A stretch of DNA of 64,000 nt from Dethiobacter sp. Lineage in GTDB: Bacteria; Bacillota; Dethiobacteria; Dethiobacterales; Dethiobacteraceae. The position numbers and the translations under genes were made by a program. This document shows positions 26,588 to 34,679 of the stretch, in pieces. The notes under the pieces were generated by a model. It had not been told where the DNA came from and made no database searches. It worked only from the letters and a program-made list of their open reading frames with translations. Numbering within the stretch: the first letter of the stretch is position 1; every line of letters starts with the position of its first letter. The stretch covers positions 45,069 to 109,068 of the forward strand of contig DYEY01000024.1 in the NCBI GenBank assembly GCA_020725465.1, read 5' to 3'.

Positions 26588-28768
26588 ATGTCAGGGTTTA
26601 CTGTTGTCAGGCCCTATCAACGTGCGGACAGGCACCCGCCGGGAGGCAGAAACCGCAGGAATAAAGCCGGAGCTATCCGCCTGTCTCCGGGACTGTTGGA
26701 CACCAGGCTGCTGGTAGCCGCAGCCGCTCTCGTTTTGCTGGCGAGGCTGCAGCTTTTTGGAGAGTTATGCCCTTTCGGTTTTGCCTTCTGGGCGGCCGGC
26801 GGGCGTCAGGGAGCAAAAAGGGCAGTTGTTTTGGGCGGTGTGCTGGTACTGGTATCAGCGGCGGCCAGAGAACCGTTGGCTACCCTGAGTCTGCTTCTGG
26901 CCATGGCGCTGTTCTGGCTGTTTGCTGAAAGGCTGGCATGGCTCAAGTTTCCACTGCCGGTGCTGGCCGGCCTCTCTCTCCTGGCCGGGTCGCTGCCCCG
27001 GCTTTGGCTTGGCTTTTTTCATGTTTACGATGTTGTGCTGATGGGGCTGGAAACCGCCCTGGCCATGCTGGCAACGGCTATCTTTGGCCAGGTACTGGCT
27101 GCTTCTCCCGCCAAAGCTGCCGCCGGCGAAGACCTGGAGGGTGCGGCTGCCTGGGTTGTAACCCTGGGGCTGATACTGCTGGCCCTTGTCCAGGAAGGGA
27201 GGGTACTGGCGCAGCTGGCCGGAGCTCTGGCCAGGCTGCTTGTCCTGTGGGCTGCTTTTTGGCTGGGACCGGGCCTTGCCGCTGCCGCCGGCGCATTGCT
27301 CGGGTTTCTGCTGGGCATTCAGGGCGGCGGCCTGATGTGGCTGAGTATTTTGACCTTTGCCGGGCTTATGGCAGGACTGTTTCGCCCGTATGGGCGCCTG
27401 GCACAGGCCGTGGGCTTTTTTCTCGGTTCGGGTTCGCTGGCGCTTTATCTGGACGGCTGGCCGGCAGTCTGTACCGAGGCCCCGCTGGCCGGTGCCGCGG
27501 CCCTTATCTTCCTGGTTTGTCCGGTTTTGCCGCGGCGGTTCCGCCTGCTGGCCTCCATCTTCAGCCAGGAGCAGGGAGCGGAGGATATCAGGAAGCTGGC
27601 ATCGACCCGGATCCGTGACTATGCGCACGTGTTCAGGGAACTGGCCGACGCTTTCCGGCAGGCGTCAGCAGGTTCGGGAAATGAACCGGCACTGGCAACC
27701 CTGGCGGGGGAGTTGGCCTCCCGTGTCTGCCGTGACTGTGTTTCATACCGTCGCTGCTGGGAAAAGGATAGCCGCCGGGCCTACAGCTCCATTTTGCAGA
27801 TCCTGTCTGCCCCCTCCACGGTAAAGGGGGACAGGGAGGAACGCGCTATGGATTTTGCCAGAAAATACTGCCGCCGGAAAGAAGATTTCCTTTCTTCCCT
27901 GCGACTGATCAGGGAAATAGGCGAAATAAACGGCAGGTGGCAGCAAAAAATAGACAGCCTTAACGGGTTTGTCTCTGACCAGCTGCTGGGGCTTTCCCAG
28001 ATACTGCTGGAGCTGGGCAGGGAAGTCAATTGCGGCAGGGGCGCGGGGCAGGCCGCGGTCAGGCCGCAGTTTCACGTGGAAATTGGCGTGGCGCAGGTTC
28101 CCGAAGGAGACGGGGAAGTCTGCGGAGATTATTACAGCTACCTGGAGTTAAGAGACGGCAGGCAGGCCTTTATCCTCAGCGATGGTATGGGTAACGGCAG
28201 TAAAGCGCGCCAGGAGAGCTCCTCCACCGTAGGGCTGGTGGAACAACTGCTTTTGGCAGGGTTTCACCGGGAACAGGTCATAAAAACAGTAAACACCATA
28301 CTACAGCTCCGTTCCCGTGCAGAAAGCTTTGCCACCCTGGATGCGGTGCTGGTTGATACACAAAAGGGCGAAGCGGAATTTCTGAAAATCGGCGCCGCCC
28401 CCAGCTACCTGCGCCAGCGGGGAGAAGTGGCGGAGATCAAGTCCCCTTCCGTACCTCTTGGCATACTCAGTGAAGTTGAGCTCAAAGCCGTCTCAATGAA
28501 CCTCGAAGACGGGGCCATCATCGTTATGGTGACAGATGGGGTTAATGACGCCCTTCCCCATGAGCCGGATTGGCTGAAGTCGCTGCTGGCGAGCACAGAC
28601 CTGGAACACCCCCAGGTGTTGGCCGATGAAATTATCCGCCAGGCCAAGGCAAGAAGCGGAAAAAAGAGAACGCGGGACGACCTTACAGTTCTGGTCTGTC
28701 ACATCCGGCGTCTCAGGCACAGAGTGCGGGATTGCCTCCAGGTTAACACTCCTGCTTCAAGCAATTAG
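26588..28768 (+). CDS. spoIIE: Stage II sporulation protein E (PP2C phosphatase)
   Basis: A 726-residue membrane phosphatase that dephosphorylates SpoIIAA and so activates sigma-F in the forespore. About ten membrane segments fill residues 40-320, a central regulatory region follows, and the PP2C domain begins near 500 with CGDYYSY, FILSDGMGNGSKA and MVTDGVNDA metal motifs. GGGAGGGGAAGG precedes ATG 26588. Between yabR and tilS as in B. subtilis, with five extra genes inserted before it. Confidence 0.95.
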   Translation: MSGFTVVRPYQRADRHPPGGRNRRNKAGAIRLSPGLLDTRLLVAAAALVLLARLQLFGELCPFGFAFWAAGGRQGAKRAVVLGGVLVLVSAAAREPLATLSLLLAMALFWLFAERLAWLKFPLPVLAGLSLLAGSLPRLWLGFFHVYDVVLMGLETALAMLATAIFGQVLAASPAKAAAGEDLEGAAAWVVTLGLILLALVQEGRVLAQLAGALARLLVLWAAFWLGPGLAAAAGALLGFLLGIQGGGLMWLSILTFAGLMAGLFRPYGRLAQAVGFFLGSGSLALYLDGWPAVCTEAPLAGAAALIFLVCPVLPRRFRLLASIFSQEQGAEDIRKLASTRIRDYAHVFRELADAFRQASAGSGNEPALATLAGELASRVCRDCVSYRRCWEKDSRRAYSSILQILSAPSTVKGDREERAMDFARKYCRRKEDFLSSLRLIREIGEINGRWQQKIDSLNGFVSDQLLGLSQILLELGREVNCGRGAGQAAVRPQFHVEIGVAQVPEGDGEVCGDYYSYLELRDGRQAFILSDGMGNGSKARQESSSTVGLVEQLLLAGFHREQVIKTVNTILQLRSRAESFATLDAVLVDTQKGEAEFLKIGAAPSYLRQRGEVAEIKSPSVPLGILSEVELKAVSMNLEDGAIIVMVTDGVNDALPHEPDWLKSLLASTDLEHPQVLADEIIRQAKARSGKKRTRDDLTVLVCHIRRLRHRVRDCLQVNTPASSN

Positions 28769-28795
28769 AAATATTGGTGGCGCTGCCGCTCTTTC

Positions 28796-28822
28796 ATCCC
28801 CCGTCGCGGGGATTTTATTTTT
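28796..28822 (+). terminator. Intrinsic terminator of spoIIE
   Basis: ATCCCC-CGTCGC-GGGGAT followed by TTTATTTTT. Confidence 0.82.
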
Positions 28823-28880
28823 GCCAGGAAGGAATTTGCCAGGCAGCCTAGAAAAAAAATATAGCAGCGGGAGGCAAGAA

Positions 28881-30338
28881 ATGAAAAGGAAGGTAATGGA
28901 TACTATCAGGCGTCATGGCCTGCTGGCTCCCGGCGACAGGGTTTTGGTTGCTGTTTCCGGCGGGGCGGATTCCCTGTGCCTTTTGCACCTTCTGCACAGC
29001 TTGTCCGGAACGCTGGGCGTGTCCCTGCATGCCGTTTATGTCAACCACGGCCTCCGGCCGGAAGCCAGGCTGGAAGCACAATACGTAAAGAAATGGGCCT
29101 CCAAGCTGGGGCTGCCATTTTCTTCCTGCCGGGTTGATGTGAGAAAGTACAAAAAGAAACGGGGGTTGTCCGGCCAGGATGCCGCCAGGCGCTTGCGTTA
29201 TGGTGTCCTGCGGCGTGTGGCCGTGAAAGCGGGGTGCAATTTAATCGCCACCGCCCATCACCGGGACGACCGCGTGGAAACACTGCTGCTTAGGCTTTTT
29301 GCCGGGAGCGGCATTGACGGCCTGGCGGGCTTCCCCGCCCGGCGTGAAATCCCCGGAGGGCTCACCCTGATCCGGCCCCTTTATGATTGCTGGCGCGGTG
29401 AGGTTGAATTATACTGCCGGGAGCACGGCCTGGCACCGGTTTTTGATCGTTCCAACCTTGACCAGTCTTACCTTCGCAACCGGATTAGGCTCCGCCTGCT
29501 ACCCTTCCTGGAGCGGCAGCTCGGGCCGCACTTGCGCAGTGCCCTGGCCAAGACGGGGGACCTGCTGGCCACTGATGCCGGCCTGCTGGCACAGCTGACC
29601 GACCGTGCTTACCTTGAAGCGGTAACAAATGAAAGAGGCTGTCCCTGCCTGAACCTGTCGGCTTGGCACAGCCTCCCCGGGGCCCTTCAGGCCCGCCTGC
29701 TCAGAAAGCTGATGTGGGAGGCCGGCGTGGAGCGTCCGTCCAGGGCGCACGTCAACGCGGTGCTGGCCCTGGCCGTGGGCGCTTCTCCCTCCGCTTCCGT
29801 TTCCCTTCCCTCCGGAGTGACAGCCAGGAGAGAGTATAATTTTTTGCGCCTGACCAGGTACGAAGAAGGGGGAAAAAAAGCTCATTACAGCCACCCTCTG
29901 CATATCCCGGGAAGAACTCTTCTGCCCGGCGGCCAACGGGAAATACTGGCGGCGGTTTTGCCGGCCGGTGCCACCGGCTTTATAACCCCTGACCGCTTTG
30001 AAGCCTTTCTTGATTTTGACCTGCTGGATCTTCCTCTTGTCATCAGGTCGCGCCGCCCCGGTGACCGGGTCCGGCTGCTGGGAGCGCCGGGCAGCCGCAA
30101 GCTGAAAGACATTCTGATTGACAGGAAAATACCCCTGGCGGAAAGGCGCCTGTTGCCGGTAGTGGCCAGCGGCGACAACATTGCCTGGGTGGCCGGAGTG
30201 GGCATCGCCCACAATTTCCGGGTAACAACTGAAACCAGCCGCATCCTGCACCTGAAGATTGTAGACGCATCAAACCGGGAAACGGAGAAACGGGAAACGG
30301 AGAAAACAAATGTCAGCCAGCAAAAAACAAGTGAGTAA
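28881..30338 (+). CDS. tilS: tRNA(Ile)-lysidine synthase
   Basis: ATP-dependent enzyme that converts C34 of tRNA-Ile(CAU) to lysidine. The PP-loop VAVSGGADSLCLLHLL, then YVNHGLRPEA, TAHHRDDRVETLLLRL and the C-terminal substrate domain (RPGDRVRLLGAPGSRKLKDI pattern, split here as RPGDRVR and GSRKLKDI) are clear. ATG 28881 follows GGGAGG and gives 485 residues. The 3' end holds a 15-bp tandem duplication and overlaps hpt by 29 bp. Confidence 0.94.
   Translation: MKRKVMDTIRRHGLLAPGDRVLVAVSGGADSLCLLHLLHSLSGTLGVSLHAVYVNHGLRPEARLEAQYVKKWASKLGLPFSSCRVDVRKYKKKRGLSGQDAARRLRYGVLRRVAVKAGCNLIATAHHRDDRVETLLLRLFAGSGIDGLAGFPARREIPGGLTLIRPLYDCWRGEVELYCREHGLAPVFDRSNLDQSYLRNRIRLRLLPFLERQLGPHLRSALAKTGDLLATDAGLLAQLTDRAYLEAVTNERGCPCLNLSAWHSLPGALQARLLRKLMWEAGVERPSRAHVNAVLALAVGASPSASVSLPSGVTARREYNFLRLTRYEEGGKKAHYSHPLHIPGRTLLPGGQREILAAVLPAGATGFITPDRFEAFLDFDLLDLPLVIRSRRPGDRVRLLGAPGSRKLKDILIDRKIPLAERRLLPVVASGDNIAWVAGVGIAHNFRVTTETSRILHLKIVDASNRETEKRETEKTNVSQQKTSE
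30276..30305 (+). repeat. 15-bp tandem duplication at the tilS/hpt junction
   Basis: CGGGAAACGGAGAAA occurs twice back to back (30276-30290, 30291-30305). It encodes RETEK-RETEK at the TilS tail, and the second copy provides the GGAG ribosome site of hpt. Confidence 0.9.
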
Positions 30339-30846
30339 GGTTCTGATAAGTCCGGAGCACATCCAAAAAAGAGTAGCCGAACTGGGCGCCTCTTTAAGCG
30401 ATGACTACAGGGGCAAAGATGTGCTGCTTATCTGCGTGCTGAAAGGCGCGGTCATCTTCCTCAGTGACCTGATGCGGCATCTTGACCTGTCTGTGGAGAT
30501 AGACTTCATGGCTGTTTCTTCTTACGGCGCGTCCACCGAGTCATCCGGGGTGGTCAGGATATTGAAGGATCTGGAGTACAGTATCGAGGGAAGGCACTGC
30601 CTTATTGTGGAGGATATTATTGATACCGGGCTGACCCTTAAGTACCTGGAAGAGAATCTGCGTTCCCGTCAACCTGCTTCACTGAAAATAGTGACTCTGC
30701 TGGATAAGCCAAAGAGGCGGAAAGTTAAGATTGAGCCCGATTATTGCGGCTTTACCATCCCTGATGAGTTTGTGGTGGGCTACGGCCTTGACTATAACGA
30801 AAAATTCCGCGAGCTGCCGGGTATCAGCGTCCTTTCAGACAGATAA
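30310..30846 (+). CDS. hpt: Hypoxanthine-guanine phosphoribosyltransferase
   Basis: Purine salvage enzyme, 178 residues, with the PRPP loop IVEDIIDTGLTL, the LKGAVIFLSDL segment and DEFVVGYGLDYNEKFR. ATG 30310 lies inside the end of tilS, so translation is coupled. In B. subtilis the next gene is ftsH; here a 26-kb block intervenes. Confidence 0.95.
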   Translation: MSASKKQVSKVLISPEHIQKRVAELGASLSDDYRGKDVLLICVLKGAVIFLSDLMRHLDLSVEIDFMAVSSYGASTESSGVVRILKDLEYSIEGRHCLIVEDIIDTGLTLKYLEENLRSRQPASLKIVTLLDKPKRRKVKIEPDYCGFTIPDEFVVGYGLDYNEKFRELPGISVLSDR

Positions 30847-30881
30847 CATTGCAGTCTCACTCAGAAACGGAGGTAAAAAGT

Positions 30882-31718
30882 ATGTTTGGCAAAGTAATGC
30901 TGGCTACCGATTTTTCACAGTGCTCTGAACAGCTTTGGAACTGTCTTGCTGAATTAAAGGAACTGGGTGCCACGGAGTTGGTCCTTATGCACGCGGTGCC
31001 CCTGACACCGCCGGCACGCTTCGTAGACCAGGCGGAAGAAAGGCTAAATGCCAGGAAGGTGGAAGCGGAAGAGCTTGGATACCGGGCCAAGGTGGTGGTC
31101 CAGGTTGGGCAGGCGCCGCAGGAAATCAACAGTGTGGCGGCAAAAGAAGATGTGGACCTGATTCTGGTGGGGGCCAAGGGGGAAAACCGGATACGGGAAG
31201 TTTTTATCGGCAACACGGTGCGCGACCTGATACGCACGGCGAAAAAACCTGTTCTGGTGGAGAAGTACAAGGTTACCAGGGGGAACTGGGCCCCTGTCTG
31301 CGCGCGCAAATTTGACCGGGTTCTTTTGCCCGTGGACTTTTCGGAGGCATCCATGCGCGTTTTTTCACTTGTCAAAGACCGGTTGGCCGGGCGCGTAACC
31401 GAGGCGGTATTAATCCATGTGGTGGACAAAGGCCATACCGAAGAACTGCTGGAAGCTAACAGGGCGGAGGCCCTTGACCGGTTGAACGCCATGCGGCAGG
31501 TCCTGGAAGAGGCTGGGATCAAGACCGAAGTGCGCATCAAAGTAGGCATCCCTTCCCAGCATATTATCAATGCGGCCCGGGATGAGGCGGTAACCCTGGT
31601 AATGATCGCCACGCGCGGTGCCGGTAGCATCAAGGAGCTGCTGCTGGGCAGCACGGCGGAAAACGTGGTTCGTAAGTCTCCACGCCCGGTCCTGCTGTTT
31701 CCGGGCAGGCACCTTTAA
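30882..31718 (+). CDS. Tandem-domain universal stress protein
   Basis: A 278-residue protein with two UspA domains (about 1-140 and 150-278). The first has the ATP-binding pattern GAKGENRIREVFIGNT; the second has TRGAGSIKELLLGST with an Ala in place of the first Gly. UspA proteins bind ATP or AMP and aid survival in stress or energy limitation. ATG 30882 follows GGAGGT; a start at 30849 is less likely. It begins the block that separates hpt from ftsH. Confidence 0.87.
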   Translation: MFGKVMLATDFSQCSEQLWNCLAELKELGATELVLMHAVPLTPPARFVDQAEERLNARKVEAEELGYRAKVVVQVGQAPQEINSVAAKEDVDLILVGAKGENRIREVFIGNTVRDLIRTAKKPVLVEKYKVTRGNWAPVCARKFDRVLLPVDFSEASMRVFSLVKDRLAGRVTEAVLIHVVDKGHTEELLEANRAEALDRLNAMRQVLEEAGIKTEVRIKVGIPSQHIINAARDEAVTLVMIATRGAGSIKELLLGSTAENVVRKSPRPVLLFPGRHL

Positions 31719-32001
31719 AGCCGGCTTGTTTTGAAAAAAAAAACGGGTGCGGCGCGTGTTTTTTGAGATTATTCTAAATATTAACATTTTGCCTATATTA
31801 TTTTGTTTATAGCAGGAAAGCACACGGGAATGGCGAATACTATTTAAGAGAAGTAAGGGAAAACACTAATATATGTGAATCTTATAACTATAAGAAGCCT
31901 CTCCTCCGTTGGCCAGTGCTATGTTAACTTCAATGTTGGAGCGTATTCCTGCACCCCGGGGCAGATAAAAAATTTCTGAGCTGTAAGGGGGGGTAAGGTT
32001 T
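31719..32001. other. AT-rich intergenic region before the first response regulator
   Basis: There is no credible coding frame. It holds an A-run/T-run imperfect hairpin at about 31736-31766 (possible terminator of the UspA gene) and a perfect palindrome CTTATA-AC-TATAAG at 31881-31894 (possible operator). The composition is clearly richer in A+T than the flanking genes. AAGGGGGG lies before the next ATG. Confidence 0.5.
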
Positions 32002-32655
32002 ATGGATAAAAAAATCCGGATTATAGTTGTTGATGACCACCCGATTCTGCGCCGGGGCCTGCAGATGATCCTGAAAGCCCAGGCGGATATGCAGGTGGTG
32101 GGAGAAGCCGGCTCTGTGGACGAGGCAATGGTGTTGGCCCGGGAGCTGAAACCGGATGTGGTTATTCTCGACCTTTCCCTGCCGGACCGCAGCGGCGTGG
32201 AGCTTATCAGTGACATCAGGGTCCAGTGTCCCGGGGCGAAGGTATTGGTTCTCACCATTCATGATGACGAATCATATATCAGGAAAGTGCTGTCCGAGGG
32301 CGGTAGTGGTTACCTGCTCAAAAACGCAGTGGATGAAGAGCTGGTGCTGGCGGTAAGGGCGGTGGCCCGGGGGGAAATGGTCCTGGACCCTTCGCTGACC
32401 AGGGAACTGCTGCTGGAATTGATGTGCGGCTCCCGCCCAAAACCGGCCAAGGCCGAAGAAGATCTCCTGAGTGACCGGCAAAGAGAAATTCTGGCCATGA
32501 TAGCCCAGGGGTATACCGACCGGCAGATTTCTGAAAAAATCCATATCAGTATAAAAACTGTGGAGAGCCATAAAGCGCGTATTAAGGAAAAGCTCAATGT
32601 GGCCCACCGCTCGGAATTGGTCCAGTATGCCATGAAACACAAAATTGTTGTGTAG
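32002..32655 (+). CDS. NarL/FixJ-type response regulator (copy 1)
   Basis: A 217-residue two-component regulator: receiver domain at 1-120 (VVDDHPILRRGL, phospho-acceptor Asp in VVILDLSLPD) and a LuxR-type HTH at about 150-215 (LSDRQREILAMIAQGYTDRQ, IKTVESHKARIKEKL). It is a close paralogue of the regulator at 33802. No kinase is adjacent; the nearest is at 43.3-44.8 kb. Placement beside the formate dehydrogenase operon suggests control of it (inference). Confidence 0.9.
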   Translation: MDKKIRIIVVDDHPILRRGLQMILKAQADMQVVGEAGSVDEAMVLARELKPDVVILDLSLPDRSGVELISDIRVQCPGAKVLVLTIHDDESYIRKVLSEGGSGYLLKNAVDEELVLAVRAVARGEMVLDPSLTRELLLELMCGSRPKPAKAEEDLLSDRQREILAMIAQGYTDRQISEKIHISIKTVESHKARIKEKLNVAHRSELVQYAMKHKIVV

Positions 32656-32681
32656 CTTATAAAAATATAGCCCGGGGAAAA

Positions 32682-32714
32682 CCCTGACTTGTCACAGGTC
32701 AGGGCCTTTTTTTT
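32682..32714 (+). terminator. Intrinsic terminator of the first response regulator
   Basis: CCCTGAC-TTGTCACAG-GTCAGGG followed by CC and eight T. Confidence 0.88.
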
Positions 32715-32747
32715 GCAGTGATATGCCCTACATAAATAACCTATGGA

Positions 32748-32791
32748 ATAAAGGTTTTCCTGATTTTATGTCGTGCTGATTCATTTATAAT
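32748..32791 (+). promoter_or_regulatory. Activator-type promoter of the LysR gene, shared element
   Basis: ATAAAGGTTTTCCTGATTT (32748-32766) lies 36 bp (AAAGG to -10) before TATAAT (32786-32791). An element identical at 18 of 19 bases precedes fdhE with nearly the same spacing to its -10. The position near -35 without a good -35 hexamer suggests an activator site. Confidence 0.55.
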
Positions 32792-32846
32792 GAAACTGAA
32801 AACCTGGTGAAGTTTATCACTTAGATAACGGGGAGGAGTGTCGCGA

Positions 32847-33764
32847 TTGAAATTGGCGCAGATTGAAGCTTTCTACTCTGTAATCCGGGCAGGCAGCATA
32901 TCCCAGGCCGCCCGCCAGATGCACCTGACCCAACCGGCCCTGAGCCTCCAGATCAGGGATCTGGAGGAGTTCTTTAACGTTAAACTGCTGGAAAGGACAA
33001 ACAAAGGGGTTAAGCCCACCGCGGCAGGCGGCTTGGTTTACTACTACGGGCAAAAGCTGATGACTATGAAGGAAATGCTTTGCAGTGAAATCGAAAAGCT
33101 GCAGCAGGGGGCGGAACGGCCGCTTCTGCTGGGCGCCAGCACCGTGGCCGGGGGATACGCCCTGCATGGCAGCCTGAGCCTTTTTCAGGAAAAGTACCCG
33201 GGCGTCAGAATCCGCCTGACGGTAATGAACTCGAGCCAGTTGGTGGAAATGCTGGTGGACGGCTGCCTTGATGTTGCCATCGTGGAAGGCCCGCTGCCGC
33301 TGCACCTGCTGCAGGGAGCCACCGAAATAGTCAGCCAGAAAATCGGCTCTGATAACCTGGTTGTGGTCACCGCCAGGGGTACGGGGCCCGACCGGGATAC
33401 CATCGGTGCTGAAGAACTGAAAAAGCTTCCCATGATAATGAGGGAGCAGGGATCGGGCCTGCGCTTCGCCGCCGAAAATATGCTGCGGTCCGTTAACCTG
33501 AACCCGGAAGAAATGAATATTGTTATGGAACTAAACAGCATCGAAGCCATCAAGACCGCCCTGGTCCATGGCAACCGTTATGCCATTCTTTCCTGTCTTT
33601 CTGTGAAAAATGAGCTTGACTTCGGCTTGCTCAGGGCTTACCGGGTGGAAGGCTGGTCGGATGCCCTGCCTTTCACCATGCTCTACGTAAAAAGGTCGTT
33701 CCTTTCGTCCCCGGAAAAGTTCTTTATTGATTTCATGGCCAACGGGGTACAGCTTTCCGCCTGA
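32847..33764 (+). CDS. LysR-family transcriptional regulator
   Basis: A 305-residue LTTR: winged HTH at 1-60 (SISQAARQMHLTQPALSLQI) and a periplasmic-binding-like effector domain with the usual two lobes (TVAGGYALHGSL, DVAIVEGPLP). TTG 32847 is preferred, with GGGAGGAG 9 nt upstream; GTG 32838 would touch the ribosome site. The effector is unknown. It lies between two response regulators and upstream of the fdh operon, with which it shares a promoter element. Confidence 0.9.
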   Translation: MKLAQIEAFYSVIRAGSISQAARQMHLTQPALSLQIRDLEEFFNVKLLERTNKGVKPTAAGGLVYYYGQKLMTMKEMLCSEIEKLQQGAERPLLLGASTVAGGYALHGSLSLFQEKYPGVRIRLTVMNSSQLVEMLVDGCLDVAIVEGPLPLHLLQGATEIVSQKIGSDNLVVVTARGTGPDRDTIGAEELKKLPMIMREQGSGLRFAAENMLRSVNLNPEEMNIVMELNSIEAIKTALVHGNRYAILSCLSVKNELDFGLLRAYRVEGWSDALPFTMLYVKRSFLSSPEKFFIDFMANGVQLSA

Positions 33765-33801
33765 CACCAGGCCGGTATACTTTTTCCTGGGGAGGGTTGG
33801 T

Positions 33802-34464
33802 ATGGATGAGCGTATAAAAATACTTATAGTAGACGATCATCCGATTCTGCGCAGGGGGCTTGTTACTGTAATCAGGGCGCAACGCGGCATGGAAGTGGTG
33901 GGAGAAGCCGGTACGGCAGAGGAAACAATAAGGCTGTGCCGGGAAACCGCGCCGGATCTGATTATCCTTGACCTGTCATTGCCGGACCGGGACGGGCTTG
34001 AGCTCATACGGGAAATAAAGAGTTTCTGTCCCGCCACCAGGATTTTGGTCCTCACCGTTCATGACGATGAATCGTATATCAGAAAAGCGCTGGCTGAGGG
34101 CGGAAACGGATATTTGCTTAAAAGGGCGGTGGATGTGGAACTTACTTTGGCCATCCGGGCTGTGGCGCGCGGCGAGATGGTCCTCGACCCTTCGCTGACC
34201 CGGGAATTGCTGCAGGGGGTACTCAGCCCTCCGCCTGGGCGCAGGAGAAGCGAAAAGAGCCGGGGCCGGCTCAGCAGCAGGCAAAAAGAAGTCCTGGATA
34301 TGATAGCCAGGGGTTATACCGACAAGCAGATCGCGGAGCAGTTTCAAATCAGCGTGAAAACGGTGGAAAGCCATAAGGCCAGGCTTAAGGAAAAACTCAA
34401 CGCCTCCCGCCGTTCCGAGCTGGTTCAGTATGCGCTGAAAAACGGCCTCGGCCCGCCCGGGTAG
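33802..34464 (+). CDS. NarL/FixJ-type response regulator (copy 2)
   Basis: A 220-residue paralogue of the regulator at 32002, with near-identical blocks (DDHPILRRGL, DDESYIRKAL, RGEMVLDPSLTRELL, KTVESHKAR). The receiver Asp is in LIILDLSLPD; the HTH lies at about 150-215. ATG 33802 follows GGGGAGGG. It lies 37 bp after the LysR gene and is probably co-transcribed with it. The two copies likely arose by duplication around the LysR gene. Confidence 0.9.
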   Translation: MDERIKILIVDDHPILRRGLVTVIRAQRGMEVVGEAGTAEETIRLCRETAPDLIILDLSLPDRDGLELIREIKSFCPATRILVLTVHDDESYIRKALAEGGNGYLLKRAVDVELTLAIRAVARGEMVLDPSLTRELLQGVLSPPPGRRRSEKSRGRLSSRQKEVLDMIARGYTDKQIAEQFQISVKTVESHKARLKEKLNASRRSELVQYALKNGLGPPG

Positions 34465-34478
34465 AGGTGCCGCTGATT

Positions 34479-34502
34479 ATTGTCGGGGTTTTCCCCGACA
34501 AT
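34479..34502 (+). terminator. Perfect hairpin after the second response regulator
   Basis: A 10-bp perfect stem with loop TTTT (left arm 34479-34488, right arm 34493-34502). No T-tract follows, so it may instead be an operator; its core GGGGTTTTCCCC resembles the motifs just downstream. Confidence 0.5.
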
Positions 34503-34511
34503 ATACATGTG

Positions 34512-34604
34512 AGGGAAATAGATTCCCTTAAGGGTTTCCCTACCGGTATGTCCGCAAAAATAAAGGTTTCCCTGATTTCTTAACGCCTTCTTTCATGGGA
34601 TAAT
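34512..34604 (+). promoter_or_regulatory. fdh operon promoter region with clustered GGTTTYCC sites
   Basis: In order: GGGAAA-N3-TTCCC-like dyad (34513-34527), AAGGGTTTCCCT (34530-34541), TACCGGTA (34541-34548), ATAAAGGTTTCCCTGATTT (34560-34578) and a -10-like GATAAT (34599-34604). The last element matches the one before the LysR gene. This looks like a multi-site activator-controlled promoter. Confidence 0.55.
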
Positions 34605-34679
34605 AAATTTGTTTATTATGGCAATGTTCTATGCTCATAAAGCGGGTTTATGCAGGCAACCAGACAAAGGAGTGATAAC

